A stretch of 10,751 nucleotides of DNA from the NCBI GenBank assembly GCA_030918015.1, contig JAUPTP010000031.1, positions 1 through 10,751 on the forward strand. The letters run 5' to 3'. The position numbers were made by a program, and so were the translations under genes. A model generated the notes under the pieces. It saw nothing but the letters and a program-made list of their open reading frames with translations. It had not been told where the DNA came from and ran no database searches. Shown here in pieces: positions 1 to 6,390 of this stretch. Source of the stretch: Pseudomonadota bacterium. Its GTDB lineage: Bacteria; Pseudomonadota; Gammaproteobacteria; Burkholderiales; Burkholderiaceae_C. The first letter of the stretch is position 1; every line of letters begins with the position of its first letter.

Positions 1-2
1 GC

Positions 3-686
3 CAGCGGGTGGAGGTGTCCCTGTTCGACACGGCCGTCCTGATGACGGGCTATGCGACCATGCAGTCGCTGTTCACCGGCAAGGAGCCGCAACGCAGCGG
101 CAACACCGCCCCCGACACCTGCCCCTCGGGCGCCTTCCGCGCCAGCGACCTCACCTTCTACATCAACAGCGGCAACGACAACATCTTCCAGCGGCTCATG
201 GGGCAGGTGCTGGAACGTCCGGACGTGGCCGCCGATGCGGATTACGCCACGGGTCCCCTGCGCATCCGGCATCGGGAGCGCCTGTTCGCCTTCCTCGACG
301 AAGCGTTCGCGCGGCACGACTGGGCGCACTGGCAGGCTCGCATGCGCGCCGCCGGCGTGCCCTGCGGATTGGCGCGCACGGTGGGCGAGGCGATCCGCTC
401 GCCCGAGGCGCGCGACCACGAACTCGTCACCCGCATCCCCCATCCGGTGCTCGGCTGGGTTCCGAACGTGCGCTTGCCGATCCGCTACGCCGCCACGCCC
501 ATGGCCGATCCGGTGGCGGCCCCGGCGGTGGGGCAGCATACGCAGGAGGTCCTGCGGGACGCTCTTGGCCTGGACGAACGGCAGATCGCCGAACTGGAGC
601 GCGCCGGTGCCTTCGGTCCTGCAGCCGCAGCCGCAGCCGCAGCCGTGCCGGGCCCGATGGACCGCGACCCGGTGCCCGCATCTTGA
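3..686 (+). CDS. CaiB/BaiF (class III) CoA-transferase, 5'-truncated by the window edge
   Basis: Only the C-terminal 227 or so residues are visible. The frame is open from base 3 to the TGA at 684-686, and the true start lies upstream, so the GTG at 9 is an internal valine. Family hallmarks seen are the opening VEVSLFDTAVLM helix, the small-domain stretch DTCPSGAFRASD, an FxRLMGQVLERPD segment, the GVPCGLARTVGEAI region, and the closing VGQHTQEVLRDALGL, which matches the usual GxHTxxVLxxLG C-terminus. Class III CoA-transferases move CoA between carboxylic acids through an aspartyl-CoA thioester; the catalytic Asp would lie before the window. The cytoplasmic enzyme probably activates the pathway's acid as a CoA thioester. 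It is the first visible gene of the operon, and its stop overlaps a possible TTG (TTGA) at the next gene. The C-terminus ends in an alanine run encoded by a hexanucleotide repeat. Racemase members share this fold, so CoA-transfer is likely but not proven. Confidence 0.88.
   Translation, partial: QRVEVSLFDTAVLMTGYATMQSLFTGKEPQRSGNTAPDTCPSGAFRASDLTFYINSGNDNIFQRLMGQVLERPDVAADADYATGPLRIRHRERLFAFLDEAFARHDWAHWQARMRAAGVPCGLARTVGEAIRSPEARDHELVTRIPHPVLGWVPNVRLPIRYAATPMADPVAAPAVGQHTQEVLRDALGLDERQIAELERAGAFGPAAAAAAAAVPGPMDRDPVPAS
621..644 (+). repeat. Hexanucleotide tandem repeat (GCAGCC)x4
   Basis: Four perfect tandem copies of GCAGCC lie inside the 3' end of the CoA-transferase gene and encode an (Ala-Ala)n run near the C-terminus. 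The tract falls after the conserved fold, so copy-number change would alter only tail length, in steps of two residues. Simple slippage is the likely origin. Confidence 0.85.
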
Positions 687-722
687 TTTCAACCCCGCGC
701 GACCGGCAGCAGCGCACTCAGG

Positions 723-1676
723 ATGCTGGCCGCCGGCGGCGCCGCCGCTTCCGTGGGGCTTCCCGCCTTCAGCCAGCAGGGGGAGGCGTTTCCCTCCCGG
801 GTGATCCGCATCGTCGTGCCGTACCCGGCCGGCGGTACCACCGACCAGCTCGCACGGGCGATCGCCCAACCGATGCGCGAGGTGCTGGGCCAGACCGTGA
901 TCGTCGAAAACAAGCCTGGAGCCGGCGGCACCATCGGTACCGACTACGTCGCCAAGCAGCCCGCGGACGGCTACACGCTGGTGTTCGGCAACAGCGGCCC
1001 GAGCGCCACCGCCGGCCTGATGCGCAAGCTGCCCTACGACCCCCAGAAGGACTTCCGGCCGATCTCCGGCGTGGTGCGGGTCCCGATGATCCTCGCCGTG
1101 CCCGCCGATTCGCCCCACAAGTCCGTGGCCGAATTCGTCGCGTGGGCGCGGTCGCGGGGCGACAAGGTGAATTACGGCTCCACCGGCGTCGGCGGCGGTT
1201 CCCACCTCTTCAGCGAGTACTTCAACGAGCTGGCCGGCACCCGCTTCCAGCACATCCCTTATACCGGCGCCCCGCCGCTGGTGACCGCTTTCGCCGGGGG
1301 CCAGGTGCAGATGGCGTTCGTGACGGGGGTGGATGGCGCTGCCATGGTGCAGGCCGGCAAGATCCGCTACCTGGCGGTGGCGACGCCCAAGCGGACGCCA
1401 GTGCTGCCGGACCTGCCTGCCATCGCCGAGACCGTGCCCGGATTCCAGGCCCCGGTGTGGTTCGGCGTGCTGGCCCCGGCTGGCGTGCCCGACCCCGTCG
1501 CACAGAAGCTTTCCAGCACCATCGCCGCCGCGGTGCGCCGCCCCGAGGTCAGCAAGTTCTTAACCGACCGCAACGTGGAGCCGTGGGGCAGCACGCAGGA
1601 AGAGCTGGGCCGCACGATCGAAGGCGAGATCGCCCTGTGGGGGCCGATCGTGAAGAAGTTCAACATCACTGTCTGA
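723..1676 (+). CDS. Bug/TctC-family tripartite tricarboxylate transporter substrate-binding protein
   Basis: The 317-residue product (usual family length about 320-330) is a periplasmic solute-binding protein of the Bug/TctC family, which binds carboxylates and other small acids. Signatures in order are PSRVIRIVVPYPAGGTTDQLAR (split here as PSRVIRIVVPYP and AGGTTDQLAR, residues about 24-45), VIVENKPGAGGTIGTDYVA (the family-defining loop), PADGYTLVFGN, the YDPQKDFRPIS segment, and IPYTGAPPLVTAFAGGQVQM. The N-terminus is a hydrophobic Ala/Gly stretch ending in LPAFSQQ, so a Sec-type signal is likely, but the ATG at 723 gives it no basic n-region. Residues just upstream in frame include Arg, but a stop at 684-686 precedes them and I see no good start codon; see the finding on frame offset. 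It lies 36 bp after the CoA-transferase and 13 bp before the thiolase gene. No TctA/TctB membrane genes are in the window, as is common for orphan Bug receptors. Its role is probably capture of the pathway's substrate. Confidence 0.92.
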   Translation: MLAAGGAAASVGLPAFSQQGEAFPSRVIRIVVPYPAGGTTDQLARAIAQPMREVLGQTVIVENKPGAGGTIGTDYVAKQPADGYTLVFGNSGPSATAGLMRKLPYDPQKDFRPISGVVRVPMILAVPADSPHKSVAEFVAWARSRGDKVNYGSTGVGGGSHLFSEYFNELAGTRFQHIPYTGAPPLVTAFAGGQVQMAFVTGVDGAAMVQAGKIRYLAVATPKRTPVLPDLPAIAETVPGFQAPVWFGVLAPAGVPDPVAQKLSSTIAAAVRRPEVSKFLTDRNVEPWGSTQEELGRTIEGEIALWGPIVKKFNITV

Positions 1677-1689
1677 TGCGGTCCCAACG

Positions 1690-2886
1690 ATGGCCCAGCG
1701 CACACTGAAGGGCCGTGTCGCGATCGTCGGCATCGGGGAGACGCACTACTACAAGCACGGCCAGTCTCCCGATGCCGAGTTCAAGCTGGCGCTGCAGGCC
1801 GTGCTGCGCGCCTGCGCCGACGCGGGCCTGGATCCACGCCACATCGACGGCTTCGCCTCGTACGGCGACGACCGCAGCGAAGCCACCCGCCTGGCCTCCG
1901 CGCTGGGGCTGCCGCGCCTGCGCTCCGCCACCATGCAGTGGGGCGGCGGCGGTGGCGGCTGCTGCGCCGCGGTCGCCAATGGCGCGGCCGCCATCGCCAC
2001 CGGCCAAGCCGACTGCGTGGTGGTGTTTCGTTCGCTCAACCAGGGGCAGTACGGCCGCTTCGGCCAGAGCGCCGGCAGCGGCACGATCTCGGGCGAGCGC
2101 GCCTACCTGGTGCCCTACGGCGTGATCTCGCCGCCGCAGCGCTTCGCCATGCGGATCCAGCGCTACATGCATGAGCACGGCATCCGGCAGGAGGCGCTGC
2201 GTGCCATCGCACTGGCGTCCTATCACCATGCGCAGGCGAACCCGCGGGCCGTGATGCATGGCAAGCCGCTGGACGCGGAAAAGTACGATGCCTCGCGCTG
2301 GATCGCCGAGCCGCTGCACCTGTTCGACTGCTGCATGGAGAACGACGGCGCCGCGGCCATCGTGATGGTGGATGCCGAGCGCGCCGCCGATTTCGCGCAC
2401 AAGCCGGTGTACCTGCTCGGAGCCGCCTCCGGGTCGAGCCATCGCTTCGCCACGCACGCCCACAATTCGCCGTCCTATGCCTCGGCGAACTTCGAAACGG
2501 TGGCCGAGGATCTCTACCGGATGGCCGGCCTCGGCCCCGCCGACGTCGGCGTGGTCCAGAGCTACGAGAACTTCACCGGGGGCGTTGTCATGGCCCTGGC
2601 CGAACACCGCTTCTTCAGCCCGCAGGAGGCGAACGACTTCCTCACCTTGGAGAACCTGATCGCACCGAGCGGGCGGCTGCCGCTGAACACCAGCGGCGGC
2701 AACCTCGCCGAGTGCTACATGCATGGCTTCGAGCTGGTGCTGGAGGCGGTACGGCAGGTGCGCGGCACCTCCACGGCGCAGGCGGCGCGCAGCGACGTGG
2801 CGCTGGTGATCGGGGGACCCATGGCGGCGCCGGCGAGCAACCTGTTGCTGGGCTCGCGCGATGCACTGGGAGAGACACCGCGATGA
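1690..2886 (+). CDS. Thiolase-like protein, SCP2/lipid-transfer (acetyl-CoA acetyltransferase-like) type
   Basis: The 398-residue product has thiolase-fold features. The N-terminal strand is GRVAIVGIGETHYYKHG. A putative nucleophile cysteine follows a glycine run at residues 85-92 (C91/C92, leading into AAVANGAAAIATGQAD). The central LFDCCMENDGAAAIVMVDAE motif is typical of non-decarboxylating thiolases and lipid-transfer homologues. The C-terminal NTSGGNLAECYMHGFEL (His345) stands where classical thiolases have GH. The second classical cysteine (CxG near the C-terminus) is absent: the end reads VALVIGGPMAAP. This places it with SCP2-type thiolases and Ltp-like aldolases, which cleave beta-ketoacyl-CoA or beta-hydroxyacyl-CoA esters, rather than with biosynthetic acetoacetyl-CoA thiolases. 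The ATG start has a weak upstream ribosome site. Its stop overlaps the next start (ATGA at 2883-2886), and that gene encodes a DUF35 protein, the usual obligate partner. Whether it acts as thiolase or retro-aldolase cannot be decided from sequence. Confidence 0.88.
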   Translation: MAQRTLKGRVAIVGIGETHYYKHGQSPDAEFKLALQAVLRACADAGLDPRHIDGFASYGDDRSEATRLASALGLPRLRSATMQWGGGGGGCCAAVANGAAAIATGQADCVVVFRSLNQGQYGRFGQSAGSGTISGERAYLVPYGVISPPQRFAMRIQRYMHEHGIRQEALRAIALASYHHAQANPRAVMHGKPLDAEKYDASRWIAEPLHLFDCCMENDGAAAIVMVDAERAADFAHKPVYLLGAASGSSHRFATHAHNSPSYASANFETVAEDLYRMAGLGPADVGVVQSYENFTGGVVMALAEHRFFSPQEANDFLTLENLIAPSGRLPLNTSGGNLAECYMHGFELVLEAVRQVRGTSTAQAARSDVALVIGGPMAAPASNLLLGSRDALGETPR

Positions 2887-3329
2887 CCATGCCTTCTTCC
2901 TACCTTCCGCCGGGCCTGCCCATTCCGGTTCCCGAGCCGGATGGCGTCTCGGCGCCGTACTGGAACGGCCTGCGCGAAGGCGTGCTGCGCGTGCAGCGCT
3001 GCGCACACTGCCAGGCCTGGCAGTTCGGGCCTGAATGGATCTGCCACGCCTGCCTGCAATTCGACCCAGCCTGGGTCGAGGTGGAACCGTCCGGCCTGAT
3101 CTTCAGCTGGGAGCGCATCTGGCATCCGGCGCATCCGGCCCTCAAGGATCACGGTGCCTACCTGGCCGTCGTGGTGGAGCTTCCGCACGCGGGCCGCGTC
3201 CGCATGGTGGGCAACCTGCTGGGCGATCCGCTGCAGCAAGTGCGCATCGGGGCCGAAGTTCAGGGCGTGTTCGAGCATCACCCGGAGGCTTCGCAGCCGT
3301 ACACGCTGCTGCAGTGGCGCTGCCGGTGA
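2883..3329 (+). CDS. DUF35 Zn-ribbon/OB-fold protein, partner of the thiolase-like enzyme
   Basis: The 148-residue protein has the standard two-part architecture. An N-terminal helix contains YWNGLREGVLRVQRC. A rubredoxin-like zinc ribbon follows with C40-x2-C43-x10-C54-x2-C57, and then a beta-rich OB-fold region (about 65-148, including PSGLIFSWERIWHP and YLAVVVELP). DUF35 proteins bind thiolase-like or acyl-CoA dehydrogenase/hydratase partners and help present or release acyl-CoA; in steroid side-chain catabolism the Ltp2 aldolase needs such a domain. Here the gene starts at the ATG that overlaps the thiolase stop (ATGA), which supports a stoichiometric complex. The longer open frame upstream is the thiolase region read in another frame and is not part of the protein. 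Its stop in turn overlaps the next gene's GTG. Confidence 0.9.
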   Translation: MTMPSSYLPPGLPIPVPEPDGVSAPYWNGLREGVLRVQRCAHCQAWQFGPEWICHACLQFDPAWVEVEPSGLIFSWERIWHPAHPALKDHGAYLAVVVELPHAGRVRMVGNLLGDPLQQVRIGAEVQGVFEHHPEASQPYTLLQWRCR

Positions 3330-5065
3330 CGGGGTCGTCTTCGACGGATGAAAGGCAAGCCGATATCGACCTGGTCGTGGTCGGTGCCGGGGCGGGCGGC
3401 ATGGTGGCCGCGCTGGTGGCGGCGATCGAAGGCCTGCGCGTCGTGCTGTGCGAGGGCTCACAACAAGTCGGAGGCACGACGGCCACTTCCGCCGGCACGC
3501 TCTGGATCCCGGGCAACCGGCACGGGGCGGAGGCGGGCCATGCAGACTCGGTCCAGGCGGCGGCCAGCTACCTGGACGCGCTGATCGGGCCGGACGATGG
3601 GCGCCAGCTGCGGCAGGCGTTCCTGGAATCCGGCGACGCGGCCATTGCCTACCTCGAGGAGCGCACCGACGTCGCCTTCGTCAGTGCGGGACAGCATCCG
3701 GACTACCTGGCTTTGCCCGGTGCGGCGATCGCTGGCCGGGCGCTGGCGCCGCGCCCCTTCGACGGACGGCTGCTGCGTGGCGCATTCGCGCGGATCCGGC
3801 CGCCGATGCCGGAGTTCCTGCTGCTCGGCGGGATGATGGTGGGCAAGGCCGACATCCAGGCACTGGTGCGGCGCTGGCAATCCTGGCCCGCGTTCGTTGC
3901 CAGTGCCGGGCTGGTGGCCCGCTACCTTGTCGACCGCATCCGCTATCCCCGCGGCACGCGCCTGGTGATGGGCAATGCGCTGGTCGCCCGCCTGTTCTAC
4001 AGCCTGCAGCGCGCCGGCGTCGACGTTCGCTTCGGCTGGCGCCTGCGGGAACTGACCGTCGAAGGCGGCAAGGTGCGGGGAGCCACCTTTGCCGTCGATG
4101 GCCAGGAGCGGCGCCTCGACAGCCGGGCGGGCGTGGTCCTGGCCACCGGTGGCGTTGGTCACGGCGAGGCCCTGCGCGCCGAACTGGCTCCTGCCGGAAT
4201 GTCCTTGCCTTCGCTGGCTTGCGATGCAGTCAACGGCGAAGGCATCACCGCGGCGCGATCCGCCGGCGCCGGGTTCGAGCGCTACGCCGCCGGCGACTTC
4301 TTCTGGCAGCCGGTGTCGCGCGTGCCACGCCCAGGTGGGCCAGGGCTTTTTCCCCATCTTTTCCTGGACCGCGCCAAGCCGGGCCTGGTTGCCGTGGACG
4401 CCCAGGGACGCAGGTTCGCCGACGAAGCGGGTTCGTACCACCACTTCGTGGAGGCGATGGTGCGCCACCTGCAGCGCACCGGCGGCGATGCGGCCTGGCT
4501 GGTCTGCGATGCGGCCTTCGTGCACAAGTACGGACTGGGCGTGATCCTGCCGGGGACGCGCCGGCTGGATCGCTGGATCCGCCAAGGCTATGTCTGCGTG
4601 GCCGACCGCCTGCCGGCGCTGGCGCAGCGCGCCGGCATCGATCCCGCGGGGCTGCTCGCCACCGTGCAGCGGACCAACGACTATGCTGCAACTGGCCGTG
4701 ACCCGGACTTCCACAAGGGCGATGCGCCGGTCGACCGGTTCAACGGCGACCCGGCCCACCGACCGAACCCTTGCCTGGGCGAAATCGGCCAACCGCCCTT
4801 CGTCGCGTTGCGCATCCTGCCGGCCGACGCGGCTTCGAGTTCGGGGCTGCCGATCGATGCCGATGGCCGGGTGCTGGACCGCGCTGGCCGTGTCGTCGTA
4901 GGACTCTATGCCTGCGGCAACGATGCCGCGTCCGTGATGCGGGGCACCTATCCGGGCCCGGGAACGACACTGGGGCCGGCCTTCGTCTTTGCCTGGCGGG
5001 CCGCGCTGTTTGCGGCGCGTCGTGCTGCATCGGCGCGTGCGCATCCGATCGAGGAGAAACCGTGA
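3326..5065 (+). CDS. FAD-dependent dehydrogenase, 3-ketosteroid-Delta1-dehydrogenase / fumarate reductase flavoprotein type
   Basis: The 579-residue flavoprotein starts at a GTG inside the overlap GTGA with the DUF35 stop. This start puts the dinucleotide-binding strand DLVVVGAGAGGMVAA at residues 15-29 (G20xG22xxG25, with acidic Glu43 ending the second strand). Next come the FAD-contacting stretch VGGTTATSAGTLWIPGN (48-64), VVLATGGVGHG in mid-protein, and the C-terminal GTYPGPGTTLGPAFVFAWRA, which closes the FAD site. The layout fits KstD-like dehydrogenases: YPGPG (Tyr542 to Gly546) matches the tyrosine/glycine pair that polarises the 3-keto group. Tyr127 (in HPDYLALPG) and Tyr371 (in DEAGSYHHF) are plausible counterparts of the other two catalytic tyrosines. 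The expected reaction is FAD-dependent alpha,beta-desaturation of a cyclic ketone, or the reverse reduction. The substrate need not be a steroid, because many proteobacterial relatives are uncharacterised. An upstream extension to about 3035 would overlap the whole DUF35 domain and is not credible. Confidence 0.85.
   Translation: MTGSSSTDERQADIDLVVVGAGAGGMVAALVAAIEGLRVVLCEGSQQVGGTTATSAGTLWIPGNRHGAEAGHADSVQAAASYLDALIGPDDGRQLRQAFLESGDAAIAYLEERTDVAFVSAGQHPDYLALPGAAIAGRALAPRPFDGRLLRGAFARIRPPMPEFLLLGGMMVGKADIQALVRRWQSWPAFVASAGLVARYLVDRIRYPRGTRLVMGNALVARLFYSLQRAGVDVRFGWRLRELTVEGGKVRGATFAVDGQERRLDSRAGVVLATGGVGHGEALRAELAPAGMSLPSLACDAVNGEGITAARSAGAGFERYAAGDFFWQPVSRVPRPGGPGLFPHLFLDRAKPGLVAVDAQGRRFADEAGSYHHFVEAMVRHLQRTGGDAAWLVCDAAFVHKYGLGVILPGTRRLDRWIRQGYVCVADRLPALAQRAGIDPAGLLATVQRTNDYAATGRDPDFHKGDAPVDRFNGDPAHRPNPCLGEIGQPPFVALRILPADAASSSGLPIDADGRVLDRAGRVVVGLYACGNDAASVMRGTYPGPGTTLGPAFVFAWRAALFAARRAASARAHPIEEKP
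5051..5056 (+). promoter_or_regulatory. Shine-Dalgarno site for the racemase gene
   Basis: GAGGAG lies 8 nt before the ATG at 5065. It is the clearest ribosome-binding site in the operon and favours the ATG at 5065 over the adjacent GTG at 5062. It sits inside the last codons of the flavoprotein gene. Confidence 0.75.
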
Positions 5066-6174
5066 TGGAACCGAATGCTTCCCCCGCGCGCCGCGCGGGC
5101 CCGCTCGCGGACTTGCGGGTCGTCGAGTTCGCGGGCATCGGACCGGGGCCCTTCGCCTGCATGCTGCTGTCGGACATGGGCGCCGACGTGGTGACGATCG
5201 ACCGCCCGGGGGCACGCGCCAGTGATCCGCGCAACGTCACGCAGCGGGGACGCACGGTGGTGCAGGCCGACCTCAAGGACGCCGCCTGCATCGAGCAGGT
5301 GCTGCAGCTGCTGCAGGCGGCCGACGTCCTGGTGGAAGGCTTCCGCCCGGGCGTCATGGAGCGCCTGGGGCTGGGGCCGGAGGCGGTCGCGCGTCGCAAC
5401 GCGCGGCTGGTCTACGGCCGAATGACGGGCTGGGGCCAGCATGGGCCGCTGGCGCAGGCCGCGGGGCACGACATCAACTACATCGCGCTCACCGGTGCGC
5501 TGCACGCCATCGGCACGGCCGACCGGCCGGTGCCGCCGCTGAACCTGCTGGGGGACTACGGCGGGGGCAGCCTCTACCTGGTCATGGGCATCCTGGCCGC
5601 ATTGCACGAGGCGCGGCGGTCTGGGCTGGGGCAGGTGGTGGATGCGGCGATCACCGACGGCGTCGTCAACCTGATGGCGCAGTTCATCGGCCAATCCCAG
5701 CGCGGTGCCTTCGTCGAACGCCGCGAAAGCAACATGCCGGACGGCGGATGGCCGTGGTACGGGGTGTACGAAACCGCCGATGGACCGCACGTGAGCGTCG
5801 GGCCGCTGGAGCCGCAGTTCTTCGCTCGCTTGTGCGAGTTGCTGCAACTGGGTCCCGAGTGGCAGTCCGCGCCCTCGGACCGTTCGCGCTGGCCGGCCCT
5901 GCGCGAGGCGCTGGCGCAGCTCTTCAAGAGCCGCCCCGCGGCCCATTGGCGCGAGCTGCTGGAAGGAACCGACGCCTGCTTCGCGCCCGTGCTGCCGCTC
6001 AGCGAAGCCGCCCGGCACCCGCACAACGTCGCGCGTGGCGCATTCGTGGTGCTGGATGGCGTCACGCATCCCGCACCGGCGCCGCGCTTCTCGCGGACGC
6101 CGGCAGCCATCCAGTCAGCGCCGGCCGCTGCCGCCGGGGACCTGGCGGACGCGCTTGGCCGTTGGCGCGGCTAG
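5065..6174 (+). CDS. Alpha-methylacyl-CoA racemase (CaiB/BaiF superfamily)
   Basis: The 369-residue product belongs to the CaiB/BaiF fold, but its motifs are those of alpha-methylacyl-CoA racemase (EC 5.1.99.4) rather than a CoA-transferase. These are LADLRVVEFAGIGPGPFACMLL near the N-terminus (14-35), VLVEGFRPGVMERLGLGP (88-105), RMTGWGQHGPLAQAAGHDINY (split across 119-139), PVPPLNLLGDYGGGS, GQVVDAAITDG, and VSVGPLEPQFF. The residues matching the bacterial racemase catalytic set (His126, Asp156, Glu241 in the Mycobacterium tuberculosis enzyme) are His135, Asp164 and Glu249. The enzyme inverts the C2 methyl centre of 2-methylacyl-CoA through an enolate, so that stereospecific beta-oxidation enzymes can act. 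The start is the ATG sharing its A with the flavoprotein stop (TGATG), behind a GAGGAG site. It closes the operon and points to a methyl-branched CoA intermediate. Length is normal, and the tail contains PAPAPRFSRTP as in the family. Confidence 0.9.
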   Translation: MEPNASPARRAGPLADLRVVEFAGIGPGPFACMLLSDMGADVVTIDRPGARASDPRNVTQRGRTVVQADLKDAACIEQVLQLLQAADVLVEGFRPGVMERLGLGPEAVARRNARLVYGRMTGWGQHGPLAQAAGHDINYIALTGALHAIGTADRPVPPLNLLGDYGGGSLYLVMGILAALHEARRSGLGQVVDAAITDGVVNLMAQFIGQSQRGAFVERRESNMPDGGWPWYGVYETADGPHVSVGPLEPQFFARLCELLQLGPEWQSAPSDRSRWPALREALAQLFKSRPAAHWRELLEGTDACFAPVLPLSEAARHPHNVARGAFVVLDGVTHPAPAPRFSRTPAAIQSAPAAAAGDLADALGRWRG

Positions 6175-6332
6175 CGCAGCCGCCGTTGCATCGCGGGTGC
6201 TGGCCGCCTGGGCCCGCTGCCGGTCGGCCAGCGCGAGGTACTTGTCCTGCAGCCGGGTCAGGCTGGTGACGATCTCGGCCACGGCCGCCTTTTCGTCCCG
6301 GGCCCGCAGGTGGCGCAGGAGCCGCCGCCGCG
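6115..6332 (-). pseudogene. Truncated 3' remnant of a regulator gene, probably GntR/FCD family
   Basis: Read on the minus strand from the IS edge (6332) to a TGA at 6117-6115, the frame encodes RRRLLRHLRARDEKAAVAEI, then VTSLTRLQDKYLALADRQRA and an Ala/Arg-rich tail. The helical LLxHLRARDEKAAVAEIVxSL pattern resembles the last helix pair of FCD-type GntR regulators, where an 'LxALRARDxxAA' helix precedes the C-terminus. No start codon remains: continuing upstream enters the IS terminal repeat and reaches a stop at 6391-6393. The stop end overlaps the racemase 3' end by 60 bp on the opposite strand, consistent with a convergently transcribed regulator that once stood beside the operon. The rest of the gene is not found beyond the IS. 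The family call rests on about 45 residues and is tentative; that it is a coding remnant is more likely than not. Confidence 0.45.
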
Positions 6333-6379
6333 ACTTACTTTCCGCAGGTCGCCAGACGCATTTGCGCGTAATTTCCCGG
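6333..6379 (+). repeat. Left terminal inverted repeat of the IS
   Basis: Matches the reverse complement of 8518-8564 at 43 of 47 positions; mismatches fall at 6346, 6351, 6352 and 6377. The stretch 6353-6376 (CAGACGCATTTGCGCGTAAT and onward) is perfectly conserved and contains a small internal palindrome-like core, TTTGCGCGTAA. It is probably the transposase binding and cleavage end. Confidence 0.9.
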
Positions 6380-6390
6380 TCGCGGGAAGG

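Noticed and set aside
1666..3006. Long open frame on the minus strand (about 446 codons)
   Set aside because: It is antisense to the thiolase gene, has Arg/His/Gly/Ala-rich composition with no recognisable domain, and is explained by high GC.
3035..3325. Upstream extension of the flavoprotein
   Set aside because: It would overlap most of the DUF35 gene and adds Arg/Gly/Ala-rich sequence with no domain; the GTG at 3326 sits right before the Rossmann strand.
3458..5215. 585-codon open frame on the minus strand
   Set aside because: It is antisense to the flavoprotein gene, which has clear FAD motifs; the antisense product has no motif.
4948..6069. 373-codon minus-strand open frame
   Set aside because: It is antisense to the racemase gene, whose catalytic motifs are intact; composition is typical of a GC-rich shadow frame.
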